Shown here piece by piece: positions 17,197-25,381 of a stretch of 64,000 nt of DNA; positions within the stretch are counted from its first letter, which is position 1, and every line of letters starts with the position of its first letter. Made by a program: the position numbers and the translations under genes. Origin of the DNA: Agrobacterium sp. AGB01 (GTDB lineage: Bacteria; Pseudomonadota; Alphaproteobacteria; Rhizobiales; Rhizobiaceae); contig NZ_JACVAB010000002.1 of the NCBI RefSeq assembly GCF_014851585.1, positions 496,001 to 560,000 on the forward strand. Direction: 5' to 3'. The notes below the pieces were generated by a model that made no database searches, was not told the DNA's origin, and saw nothing but the letters and a program-made list of their open reading frames with translations.

Positions 17197-18330
17197 TCAC
17201 GCCAGGATGTCGGGGCCAACATCCACGATGCGGCGTTTGCCGCACAGTGCCATGGTGATATCCATTTCCTTGGCAATGATCTCGAGTGCAGTGGTAACAC
17301 CCTGTTTGCCACCAGCGCCGAGGCCGTAGAGGAATGGGCGGCCGATATAGGTGCCCTTTGCGCCGAGAGCCAGAGCTTTCAACACATCCTGTCCAGAGCG
17401 AATGCCACCATCCATATGCACTTCGATTTTATCGCCGAAAGCTTCGACGATTTTCGGCAGCATGGCGATGGATGAATGTGCACCATCAAGCTGGCGACCG
17501 CCATGGTTGGAAACGATGATCGCATCTGCGCCGGAACCGGCAGCGGCGCGTGCATCTTCCTCATCGAGGATGCCCTTGAGAATGAGCTTACCACCCCAAC
17601 GTTCCTTGATCCATTCGACGTCCTTCCAGGACAGCCGCGGATCGAACTGTTCCGTGGTCCAGGCTGAAAGAGATTTCAGATCGGTCACGCTTTTGGCATG
17701 GCCAACGATGTTGCCGAAGGTACGACGCTGGGTGCCAAGCATGCCAAGGCACCATGCCGGGCGCGTGGCCATCTGCCAGATATGTTTGGGTGTGAATTTC
17801 GGTGGAGCAGACAGACCGTTGCGAATGTCCTTGTGACGCTGACCGAGGATTTGCAGGTCAAGCGTCAACACCAGAGCCGAGCACTTGGCGGCCTTGGCCC
17901 GGTCAATCAGATTATAAACGAAGTCACGGTCGTTCATCACGTAGAGCTGAAACCAGAAAGGTTTCTTGGTGACGGATGCGACATCCTCAATCGAGCAGAT
18001 GCTCATGGTGGACAAGGTGAACGGAACGCCGAATTCTTCAGCCGCCTGTGCTGCCAGCATTTCACCATCGGCATGTTGCATGCCGGTGAGGCCGGTGGGG
18101 GATAGTGCAACGGGCATGGCCACTTTCTGACCGATCATTTCGCTTTCCAGCGAACGGTCACTCATGTCCACCAGCACACGCTGACGCAGCTTGATCTTGG
18201 CAAAGTCATCTTCGTTGGCGCGGTAGGTGCTTTCCGTCCATGCGCCGCTGTCGGCATAGTCGAAAAACATTTTTGGCACGCGCTTTTTCGCCTGCTTTTT
18301 CAGGTCCGCGATTTCGAGTGGTTTGCTCAT
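17197..18330 (-). CDS. lldD: FMN-dependent alpha-hydroxy-acid dehydrogenase (L-lactate dehydrogenase LldD type)
   Basis: A 377-residue flavoenzyme of the lactate dehydrogenase/glycolate oxidase family, membrane associated in LldD. It has the FMN barrel with 'FDYADSGAW', 'SPTGLTGMQHADGE', 'FTLSTMSICSIEDVA', the catalytic-histidine motif 'SNHGGRQLDG' and the phosphate-binding 'DGGIRSGQDVLKALALGA'. Substrate is probably L-lactate, but other 2-hydroxy acids are possible. ATG 18330 has AAGG eight bases upstream; a GTG 15 bases earlier lacks a site. A TauE/SafE gene lies 126 bases upstream on the same strand. Confidence 0.88.
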   Translation of the reverse strand: MSKPLEIADLKKQAKKRVPKMFFDYADSGAWTESTYRANEDDFAKIKLRQRVLVDMSDRSLESEMIGQKVAMPVALSPTGLTGMQHADGEMLAAQAAEEFGVPFTLSTMSICSIEDVASVTKKPFWFQLYVMNDRDFVYNLIDRAKAAKCSALVLTLDLQILGQRHKDIRNGLSAPPKFTPKHIWQMATRPAWCLGMLGTQRRTFGNIVGHAKSVTDLKSLSAWTTEQFDPRLSWKDVEWIKERWGGKLILKGILDEEDARAAAGSGADAIIVSNHGGRQLDGAHSSIAMLPKIVEAFGDKIEVHMDGGIRSGQDVLKALALGAKGTYIGRPFLYGLGAGGKQGVTTALEIIAKEMDITMALCGKRRIVDVGPDILA

Positions 18331-18456
18331 GGATGATGCCTTCACAGTTCAAATTCTGCATCCATGACTAGCATGCTTTGACGAAACTGCCACGGTAAAG
18401 CAGAGTCGATTCAACGGATTGTGCGGCACTTTAAAAGTACCGCTCGATGACGCCGT

Positions 18457-19227
18457 TCAACCCATCAATGGCCGCAGAGCAAGCTGCAAACCGAGCAGCA
18501 GCAGGCAGATCAGGAACCATCGCTTGAAGGTGGCGGGGCTGACTGCGCGGCGCACGATCTGGCCTGCCCACATGCCAAGAAGCGCAGGGGCAACCGCCAG
18601 TGTGGAGGTTGCCAGCTCCTGCAGCTGGAATACGCTGTGGGAGCCAAGACCGATGGCCAGCGCAATCGTGGAAACGGTGAAGGAGAGGCCAAGGGCCTGC
18701 ACCAGATTTTCCCGATCAAAACGGAGGGCCTGGATATAGGGAACTGCCGGAATAACGAAAACGCCGGTTGCGCCTGTCATCAAACCGGTCAGCAAACCGA
18801 TGATCGGTGACAGCCAGGGCTCGATTTTTTCAGGCACGGAAAACGGTGGGGCCAACAGCGTGTAGGCCGCATAAGAAGCGAGCGCGACACCGAGAGCCGC
18901 CGTTGCCCAGACGCCTGAATTGCCTGCCATGAAGGAAGCGCCCAGCAATGTGCCAATGATGATGGCTACCATCAAGGTCCACAGCCGTTTCAGCAAAATG
19001 ATGAAGGATGGCCCGGCCAGCAACTGCCAGATGTTGGTGATGAAGGAGGGCAGGATCAATAGGCTTGCCGCCGCAACCGGTGGCATGAACAGCCCAAGCA
19101 CACCCATGGCAACGGTCGGCAGACCCATGCCTGTCACGCCCTTGACGGTGCCAGCCAGAAAGAAGGTGAGTGTGATGAGGGCGATTGCGGCGAAAGATAA
19201 GTCAGCTGTCATTTCAGGCATGAGCAT
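18457..19227 (-). CDS. TauE/SafE-family anion permease
   Basis: A 256-residue membrane protein with about eight hydrophobic helices in two related halves, 'GTVKGVTGMGLPTVA' near residue 30 and the matching 'GLMTGATGVFVIPAVPYIQ' in the second half. The family exports sulfite, sulfoacetate or similar small anions. The substrate is not evident; adjacency to an alpha-hydroxy-acid dehydrogenase allows a link to a hydroxy or sulfo-acid. Three in-frame ATGs lie close together, so the exact start is uncertain. Confidence 0.85.
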   Translation of the reverse strand: MLMPEMTADLSFAAIALITLTFFLAGTVKGVTGMGLPTVAMGVLGLFMPPVAAASLLILPSFITNIWQLLAGPSFIILLKRLWTLMVAIIIGTLLGASFMAGNSGVWATAALGVALASYAAYTLLAPPFSVPEKIEPWLSPIIGLLTGLMTGATGVFVIPAVPYIQALRFDRENLVQALGLSFTVSTIALAIGLGSHSVFQLQELATSTLAVAPALLGMWAGQIVRRAVSPATFKRWFLICLLLLGLQLALRPLMG

Positions 19228-19333
19228 CCGGTACGGTGAGTGGCGGTTTATGGCTTTTTATAACCGGATATCCCACTTGATGTTACGGTGACGGCCGATG
19301 TATCCTCTTCCACATTAACGTCATGTGTCTGGA

Positions 19334-19831
19334 CTAAAGCCCGTCAACGATGCGCTGGATATAGGGCTCTTTGCCCTGCAGATACTCGGAGATCCCTTTG
19401 GTGTTTTCCTGTTCAAGCTGCAGTTTCAGGCGTCCATAGGCATCACGCGCCTCGCTGTCTTCTCGCAAATGATCGCGGAATTTGAGCATCTCAATAGCCT
19501 TTGCGTGTCCAGCAAGGCAGAGATGCAGCTTATGGGTTCTGACACCATCGACATCCCGCTTGAAAAAGCTGTGACCAGCCGACAGATCACCGCCACGCCG
19601 GTAACCGAGATCAACAAGTGCTGCCGTCATGTTCTCAGCCACATCGCTATCGTCGACGAGAATGAGGATGTCGATTTCGGGTTTTGCGGCAAGGCCGGTA
19701 ACGGCGGTGCTGCCAATATGATGGATTTCGAGAAGAGTGGGACCAAATGCCTGTCGCAGACGTAGTGCCTCTGATTGGTAGAGGCGGGGCCAATCCGGAT
19801 CATAGGCCGTGATTTTGCTGGTCAGTGCCAT
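19334..19831 (-). CDS. GrpB family protein (UPF0157)
   Basis: A 165-residue nucleotidyltransferase-fold protein of the GrpB/UPF0157 family, recognised by 'YDPDWPRLYQSEALRL', 'IHHIGSTAVTGLAAKPEIDI' and 'HLREDSEARDAY'. Some family members are joined to dephospho-CoA kinase, but the biochemical role is unproven. I chose ATG 19831 because GAGGA lies nine bases upstream; the ATG at 19840 directly abuts that site. Confidence 0.88.
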   Translation of the reverse strand: MALTSKITAYDPDWPRLYQSEALRLRQAFGPTLLEIHHIGSTAVTGLAAKPEIDILILVDDSDVAENMTAALVDLGYRRGGDLSAGHSFFKRDVDGVRTHKLHLCLAGHAKAIEMLKFRDHLREDSEARDAYGRLKLQLEQENTKGISEYLQGKEPYIQRIVDGL

Positions 19832-19888
19832 GACGGCCATTCCTCATACAGGCTGTATCGCCTGCATGAGGTTACAGCGTGATCGTCT

Positions 19889-21199
19889 TCAGGCCAATGT
19901 CGATTTCATCGCCTTGCCAGCCACATAGGTTTCGCTGACGGTGCGGTCATCGCCCATGGTCAACATCAGGAACAGTTCTTCGGTCAGGCTGTTGACCACT
20001 TCCATTTTCAACGCCATGGCAGGCGTCGAGGATGCGTTGAGCACGGTGATGTCGGCGTCGGTGCCGGCATCCAGCGTTCCAATGCGATCTGCCATCGACA
20101 GTGCCTGCGCATTACCCAGCGTCATCAGGAACCAGCTTTCCAGCGGGTTCAGACGTTCACCCAGCAGTTGCTGAATTTTATAGGCCTCATCCATGGTGCG
20201 CAGCATCGAATAGCTCGATCCACCGCCAATATCGGTGGCAACGGCAATACGAACAGGCTTTTCACGACGCTGCAGTTTTTTCATCGGGAACAGGCCGGAA
20301 CCGATAAACAGGTTTGAGGTCGGGCAATGAACGGCAACTGCGCCGGTTTCCGACAATACATCCGCTTCCCGTTCCGACAGGTGGATGGCGTGACCCAAAA
20401 GGGTGGTATCGCGCATCAGGCCATAGCGCACGTAGATGTCGGTGTAGTCGGTGGCCTCTGGATAGAGTTCGCAGGTGTATTTGATCTCTTCCAGGTTTTC
20501 CGACAGGTGGGTCTGGATGAAAAGGTCAGGGAATTCCTGCGCCAGCGCCTGTGCCGCCTGCATTTGCTGTGGGGTGGAGGTGATGGCGAAACGTGGGGTG
20601 ATGGCGACGTGGTTGCGGCCCTTGCCGTGCCAGTCTGCGATAACCGCTCTGGTTTCATCGTAGGACACTTCAGGTGTGTCGAGCAGACCCTGCGGTGCGT
20701 TGCGGTCCATCATCACCTTGCCGCCAACCATCAGCATGTTGCGCTTCATGGCTTCTGCGAAATAGGCGTCAGCTGAGGTCTTGTGTACCGAACAATAGGC
20801 AGCAGCCGTGGTGGTGCCGTGGCGCAGCAACTCATCGTAGAAATGCGTGGCAATTCGCTGCGCATGCGCGCTTTCCACGAAGCGGCATTCCTCCGGGAAG
20901 GTGTAGGTATTCAGCCATTCCAGCAGATTGGCGGCGTAGGAGCCGATGACCTGCATTTGCGGGAAATGCAGGTGCAGGTCGATAAGGCCTGGCACGATGA
21001 GGTGCGGACGATGGTCTTTTTCTGCCACATCTTCGGGCGCTGACTTCTTGATGTCGTTATAGTCGCCAACCGCGACAATCTTGCCATCATCAATCAGCAG
21101 ACCGCCATCTTCGAGGTAAAGATAACTTGCCGTGTCATCGATGGAGTGTGGTGCGCGGCGAAAACTCAAAAGACGACCGCGCAGCAGAAGCATGCTCAT
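19889..21199 (-). CDS. guaD: Guanine deaminase
   Basis: A 436-residue amidohydrolase-fold zinc enzyme that converts guanine to xanthine. It shows 'PGLIDLHLHFPQ' (metal H-x-H), 'HGTTTAAAYCSVH', the later 'QTHLSENLEEI' and 'GHAIHLSE' histidine motifs, and 'ATDIGGGSSYSML' with the catalytic aspartate. Its ATG overlaps the puuD stop (ATGA), so guanine deamination and urate oxidation are translationally coupled in one unit. The product feeds XdhAB. Confidence 0.94.
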   Translation of the reverse strand: MSMLLLRGRLLSFRRAPHSIDDTASYLYLEDGGLLIDDGKIVAVGDYNDIKKSAPEDVAEKDHRPHLIVPGLIDLHLHFPQMQVIGSYAANLLEWLNTYTFPEECRFVESAHAQRIATHFYDELLRHGTTTAAAYCSVHKTSADAYFAEAMKRNMLMVGGKVMMDRNAPQGLLDTPEVSYDETRAVIADWHGKGRNHVAITPRFAITSTPQQMQAAQALAQEFPDLFIQTHLSENLEEIKYTCELYPEATDYTDIYVRYGLMRDTTLLGHAIHLSEREADVLSETGAVAVHCPTSNLFIGSGLFPMKKLQRREKPVRIAVATDIGGGSSYSMLRTMDEAYKIQQLLGERLNPLESWFLMTLGNAQALSMADRIGTLDAGTDADITVLNASSTPAMALKMEVVNSLTEELFLMLTMGDDRTVSETYVAGKAMKSTLA

Positions 21200-22440
21200 T
21201 CTGTTTTTCCTTGTGACAAGGCGCTTTCATACCAGGCGGTCAGCACCTTGCGTTCTTCGGGCGTTATATCCGTGATGTTGCCGGGCGGCATAGCATGGCT
21301 GCGGCCTGCCTGAATATAGATCTCTCGGGCATGGGCGGCGATATCCGCATCGGATTCCAGCTTGACGTTCTTCGGTGTAAAACTGATTCCTTCCCAGACC
21401 GGCTCGGCGGCATGGCACATGGAACAGCGTCCCTGCACGATATCCCGCGCCGACGCAAAATGGACGTCACTTGCAAACATCTGTTGCACTGGTGTCAGCG
21501 AGGATGCGGTCTCTTCCTCGCCGGTCAGTACCTTCGGCACGGTTGAAAGCCACATGATGATGATGAAGATCACCGCCGTTGCCAGCCATGTCCATGTCGG
21601 TTTGCCTTTGCGGGCATGGGTGGTGTTGAACCAGTGGCGAATGGTGACGCCCATCAGGAACACCAGCGCCGCGATGATCCAGTTATAGGTTGTGGCAAAG
21701 GCCAGCGGGTAGTGGTTGGACAACATGAAGAAGATGACGGGCAGGGTCAGGTAGTTGTTGTGCAGCGACCGTTGCTTGGCAATGCGTCCGTATTTCGGGT
21801 CTGGCGTGCGTCCGGCAATCAGGTCCGCAACCACGATCTTCTGGTTGGGAATGATGATCATGAACACGTTGGCTGACATGATGGTGGCGGTAAATGCACC
21901 CAGATGCAGAAAGGCGGCACGGCCGGTAAAGACCTGCGTGTAACCCCAGGCCATGGCGACCAGTGCAATGTAAAGCACAATCATCAGACCCCAGGTGTTG
22001 TTTCCAATCGGGGATTTGCACAGAAGATCATAAAACACCCAGCCGATGGCCAGGGAGGCGATGGAAAGACAGATGGCCTGAACTGGCGAAAGGTCCATGA
22101 CCGTGCGGTCAATCAGGAACAGGTCTGCGCCACCGTAATAGACCACGCACAGCATGGCAAAACCAGTGACCCAGGTGGCGTAGCTTTCCCACTTGAACCA
22201 GGTCAGGTGCTCGGGCATCTGGGCCGGTGCCACCAGATATTTCTGGATGTGGTAGAAACCACCGCCATGCACCTGCCATTCCTCGCCATAGGCACCCGGT
22301 GGAAGATGGGCGCGTTGTACCAGGCCCAGATCCAGCGCGATGAAATAAAATGATGAGCCGATCCAGGCAATGGCGGTGATGACGTGCACCCAACGGACGG
22401 CAAAGGCCATCCATTCCCAGGCAATGGCGTATTCGTACAT
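21196..22440 (-). CDS. puuD: Urate hydroxylase PuuD (membrane urate oxidase fused to cytochrome c)
   Basis: A 414-residue inner-membrane protein with about eight hydrophobic segments followed by a periplasmic cytochrome c domain: heme motif C-S-M-C-H at residues 339-343 and a likely Met ligand in 'SHAMPPGNITD'. It oxidises urate to 5-hydroxyisourate and passes electrons to the respiratory chain, replacing soluble uricase. I use ATG 22440 because AGGGGA lies just upstream and the N-terminus 'MYEYAIAWEW' matches the family; the frame extends upstream to 22539 without support. Confidence 0.93.
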   Translation of the reverse strand: MYEYAIAWEWMAFAVRWVHVITAIAWIGSSFYFIALDLGLVQRAHLPPGAYGEEWQVHGGGFYHIQKYLVAPAQMPEHLTWFKWESYATWVTGFAMLCVVYYGGADLFLIDRTVMDLSPVQAICLSIASLAIGWVFYDLLCKSPIGNNTWGLMIVLYIALVAMAWGYTQVFTGRAAFLHLGAFTATIMSANVFMIIIPNQKIVVADLIAGRTPDPKYGRIAKQRSLHNNYLTLPVIFFMLSNHYPLAFATTYNWIIAALVFLMGVTIRHWFNTTHARKGKPTWTWLATAVIFIIIMWLSTVPKVLTGEEETASSLTPVQQMFASDVHFASARDIVQGRCSMCHAAEPVWEGISFTPKNVKLESDADIAAHAREIYIQAGRSHAMPPGNITDITPEERKVLTAWYESALSQGKTE

Positions 22441-22931
22441 GCAGTTCCCCTTATGCTTATTGCCTTGCACATTGCGAAAAAAAACAGTCTCTGAAAAGAG
22501 AAAAGCCGGTGCGAACGACGGATTGTTCTCATTCTCCACGCAAGCTTTATCCGCTCTTGCAAATTTGCATGGCGGCGAATTTTGTTTTGCGCAAATGCCG
22601 TTAGCCGACTACCCACGACTCAGCTAAAATCTGTTGCACGCAACAGGCCGCGCGGCGCCGATTTCCGTGACAGCATGATGCGTTGTTCAGAAAGTCAGAG
22701 TGTCTTGTGTACGATCCAAAGGACGCACGGCGCTCTCATGGTTCGCGTGGCGGTTTTCCGAAATCGCAATGCTGCATATCCTTGGGTCGGGGGTGGTTCA
22801 AGGGGAGGGATTTGCAGATATGCCAGTGCATGCGTTGCGTCCCGGTTTTGTTAAATTCATGTCTTAAGTCGTAACTACAGGACGCAATGCGTTTCGGGTG
22901 ACTGCCGTTCATGTCAACGGAGACAATGCCC
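22441..22931. other. Intergenic region upstream of puuD
   Basis: About 490 bases between divergent starts. It should contain the puuD-guaD promoter and the promoter of the small secreted-protein gene. It holds one clean palindrome (22631-22646). Short open frames inside lack ribosome sites, and I do not call any as a gene. Confidence 0.55.
22631..22646. promoter_or_regulatory. Palindrome in the puuD upstream region
   Basis: CTGTTGC-AC-GCAACAG, a perfect 7+2+7 palindrome about 190 bases upstream of puuD. A dimeric regulator such as a LysR- or GntR-type protein could bind it; a LysR gene lies 1.6 kb away. Confidence 0.4.
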
Positions 22932-23366
22932 ATGCGCCATACTGTGACTGTGATTTTGCGTTTGCATGCGAAGTTGAATCAGGCAAATGCGTTAGCTTCT
23001 TGTTTTTACAAATTTTCCGGATTCAGACCGGTGTGGTTCTACGCCGTCGTTACCCTTGTTTTTGCACTCGTGCCGAGTGTGTCTGCCCATGAATCACACA
23101 AGGGTTTCAAATATGAAAGCTATTGCTGCAACGGCAATGCAGAGACCGGTGACTGCCAAATGATCCCCATGAAAAGTGTGCGGATCGTGCAGGGTGGTTA
23201 CGAGGTTTCCCTTGTGCCGGGCGATCATCGATTGGTCACGAGACGCCATGTGTTCAACTGGTCTCAAAATCAGACGCGTCGTTCTGAAGACGGTGAATAT
23301 CACCTGTGCCTTTATCCGGATGAAAATACGCCGCGCTGTTTTTACGCGCCGGATATGGGTTTCTGA
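22932..23366 (+). CDS. Small secreted cysteine-containing protein, unknown function
   Basis: A 144-residue protein with a basic N-region of about 30 residues, a hydrophobic core and a likely signal cleavage after 'SVSA' (before HESHKG). The mature part of about 93 residues has 'SYCCNGNAETGDC' and ends 'HLCLYPDENTPRCFYAPDMGF', giving paired cysteines suited to periplasmic disulfides. Similar small proteins with the C-terminal 'YHLCL...RCFYAP' pattern occur in rhizobia, in my recollection without known function. GGAG at 22919 favours ATG 22932 over ATGs at 22911 and 22926. Its 3' end overlaps the convergent LysR gene by 25 bases. Confidence 0.7.
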   Translation: MRHTVTVILRLHAKLNQANALASCFYKFSGFRPVWFYAVVTLVFALVPSVSAHESHKGFKYESYCCNGNAETGDCQMIPMKSVRIVQGGYEVSLVPGDHRLVTRRHVFNWSQNQTRRSEDGEYHLCLYPDENTPRCFYAPDMGF

Positions 23367-24265
23367 CCCTGTTGATCGACTGATGGCATCAGCTTGAAAA
23401 TCCACTCGCGAAAGGCTTTGATCTTTGGCGCGTTCTTGCGGTTTTCAGGATAAACAAGCCAATAATTCGCGCCGTCGTGGCTGGTGATGTCAAAGGGTTG
23501 CATGAGGCGCCCAAGCGCCACCTCATCGGTATAAAACTCGGGCGTGAGAATGGCGACGCCCTGACCGGCGATGGCGGCAGCAGCCTCGAATGTCTGCGCG
23601 CCAAGACGACTGCCTGTGCGGTTTTGCAAGGGCGGGTCGCTCACTCCGGCCTGATGAAACCATTGTTGCCACCATGGATCACCTGCATCGATAAGGCGCA
23701 GTTTCAAAAGGTCGGCCGGTGTCTTCACGCCGCCAATGGTCTCGGCCAGTGCCGGGCTTAACATCGGTGAAAACCCACCGCGCATCAGAAGATGGGAGTC
23801 CAGGCCCGGCCAGACACCGGCGCCGGCGCGGATTGCCAGATCCACATCCGTCTGGCTGAAATTGACAAATTCCTGCGATGTTTCCAGCCGAACTGCAATG
23901 CCGGGATTTTCAAGCTGGAAGGCGCCGATGTGGCGTGACAGCCAACGGGCTGCGAAGGTTGGGGTGGTGTGAATAAAGAGCGTGTCGCTTTTGATCTGCT
24001 TCGCATCGGCCACCGCATTGCGCAACGCGCCAAAAGCTTCTGCCACTCTTGGCGCCAGCTTCTGCCCGCTTTCCGTAAGGGTAACCTGTCGAGGTTTGCG
24101 CACAAACAGCGCCACGCCAATGAAGTCTTCGAGCAGTTTTATCTGATAGCTGACAGCGGTCTGCGTCATGCCAAGCTCATCACCCGCCTTGGTGAAACTC
24201 ATATGGCGGGCGGTGGCCTCAAAAACCCGCAAGGCATTCAACGGCAACTGGCGTGACAGCTTCAT
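23342..24265 (-). CDS. LysR-family regulator, GcvA-like
   Basis: A 307-residue LysR protein: winged helix at residues 8-66 ('FEATARHMSFTKAGDELGMTQTAVSYQIKLLE') and a periplasmic-binding-fold effector domain. The W/H-rich 'DPWWQQWFHQAG' stretch is typical of the GcvA subgroup. It is divergent, across 104 bases, from a small DUF1127-like gene, a usual LysR target layout, and it sits between puuD-guaD and xdhC, so it may also respond to purine metabolites. That link is inference only. Confidence 0.9.
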   Translation of the reverse strand: MKLSRQLPLNALRVFEATARHMSFTKAGDELGMTQTAVSYQIKLLEDFIGVALFVRKPRQVTLTESGQKLAPRVAEAFGALRNAVADAKQIKSDTLFIHTTPTFAARWLSRHIGAFQLENPGIAVRLETSQEFVNFSQTDVDLAIRAGAGVWPGLDSHLLMRGGFSPMLSPALAETIGGVKTPADLLKLRLIDAGDPWWQQWFHQAGVSDPPLQNRTGSRLGAQTFEAAAAIAGQGVAILTPEFYTDEVALGRLMQPFDITSHDGANYWLVYPENRKNAPKIKAFREWIFKLMPSVDQQGQKPISGA

Positions 24266-24369
24266 GGATAAGTTCTCTTTATTTATTCCCTGCGATATTT
24301 CATTGGTTTTTTAAAGAAAACAACGGCATTTTGATCTCATACAACAATTCAGTTTATGAGGAAACGACG

Positions 24370-24615
24370 ATGCGTGCAGCAACCTTGCGCGTGCGAAGCC
24401 CTATGCTTGCGGTTTCGCGGCTGTTGGACCTTGTCAGGTCCATGCGGATTAAAAGCGCGACACCACCACCCCAGAACCTTGTCGATGACAGCCTGAGCGA
24501 CGACATCAAACGTGATCTCGGTCTTATGGATGGAAGGCGAGGGGTGGGCTCTCCACGGGAGCGGCAGAGCGATGAAATGCGTGAAGCACTTCTGCGGCAA
24601 CTAAGGCCGCTATGA
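24370..24615 (+). CDS. Small DUF1127-like protein divergent from the LysR gene
   Basis: An 81-residue, arginine-rich protein with the C-terminal element 'LSDDIKRDLGLMDGRR', which resembles the 'L-[SN]-D-x-x-L-x-D-I-G-L' end of DUF1127 proteins; the N-terminal half is atypical. Such small rhizobial proteins have been tied to phosphate and carbon metabolism and RNA regulation. GAGGAAACGACG places a good ribosome site before ATG 24370. The last 92 bases overlap the 3' end of xdhC on the other strand. Confidence 0.65.
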   Translation: MRAATLRVRSPMLAVSRLLDLVRSMRIKSATPPPQNLVDDSLSDDIKRDLGLMDGRRGVGSPRERQSDEMREALLRQLRPL

Positions 24616-25369
24616 TCGCCGGGCGTTTGTCTTTGACGGTTGATCCGCCGATTGGCAGGGTCAGCCTTTCAAGATTGACGGATGCCTCGGCGTCGCTTTC
24701 CCGCTCTATCCAGTGGGCGAAGGTTGCGCGTTTGGTCTTTGAACCAATCATGCCGACATAAGCGAGATCGGGCTGTAACAGTGCCTCTCTCGCTATCAGG
24801 AAATCCAGCGCATGGTCATGGGTGACAATAATCACTGCGCTGCCAGCAGGAATGGCGTGAATAATCGCTTCCGGCATGGGACTCAGATGTGTTGCCACGC
24901 CAGCTGGCAGATCGTGTAACTCGTCTTGCCGCGTCTCGACGATGCTGATCGATACAGGCAAAAGCGAAAACGCCTGGGTAAGTGCCTTTCCGACATGGCC
25001 GGCTCCGAAGATGAAAACCGTTGGCTGCGCGCGGTTTGCCTGCTCCAACCTTGCCTTTAATTCTGCCGCCACCGTGTCATTGACCTCGGTGAAACGCAAA
25101 AGTGTGCGCCCACCACAGCACTGGCCAATTTCCGGCCCCAACGGAATGTCCATGCTGTCGGCCACCGTCTTGCCGCTTAACATCGCACGGGCGTGGTCAA
25201 TGGCCATATATTCGAACTGGCCACCACCAATGGTTTGCCAGATGCGGTCCTTCGAGACGAGCATGAAGGTGCCCGCCTCACGTGGCGACGAGCCTTTCAC
25301 GGATTCGATTTCGATCAGGATGACTGGTTCTGCGCCATCCAGAAAGGCCGCAAGGGAGGTGTCGCGCAT
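24524..25369 (-). CDS. xdhC: Xanthine dehydrogenase accessory protein XdhC
   Basis: A 281-residue molybdenum-cofactor sulfuration and insertion factor for XdhAB. The N-terminal XdhC/CoxI domain has 'SVKGSSPREAGTFMLV' and 'TIGGGQFEYMAI'; the C-terminal Rossmann domain has 'VFIFGAGHVGKAL' and 'YVGMIGSKTKRA'. I prefer ATG 25369 with GGGGAG upstream to the TTG three bases earlier. It follows xdhB by 12 bases, the last gene of bdhA-xdhA-xdhB-xdhC. Confidence 0.94.
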   Translation of the reverse strand: MRDTSLAAFLDGAEPVILIEIESVKGSSPREAGTFMLVSKDRIWQTIGGGQFEYMAIDHARAMLSGKTVADSMDIPLGPEIGQCCGGRTLLRFTEVNDTVAAELKARLEQANRAQPTVFIFGAGHVGKALTQAFSLLPVSISIVETRQDELHDLPAGVATHLSPMPEAIIHAIPAGSAVIIVTHDHALDFLIAREALLQPDLAYVGMIGSKTKRATFAHWIERESDAEASVNLERLTLPIGGSTVKDKRPAIIAALVAAEVLHAFHRSAAPVESPPLAFHP

Positions 25370-25381
25370 CAAGGCTCCCCT

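Noticed and set aside
21196..22539. Long start of PuuD at 22539
   Set aside because: The added 33 residues are hydrophilic and not family-like, and AGGGGA lies just before ATG 22440.
22683..22874. Short open frame in the puuD upstream region
   Set aside because: No ribosome site, no plausible codon pattern and no recognisable protein; treated as intergenic.
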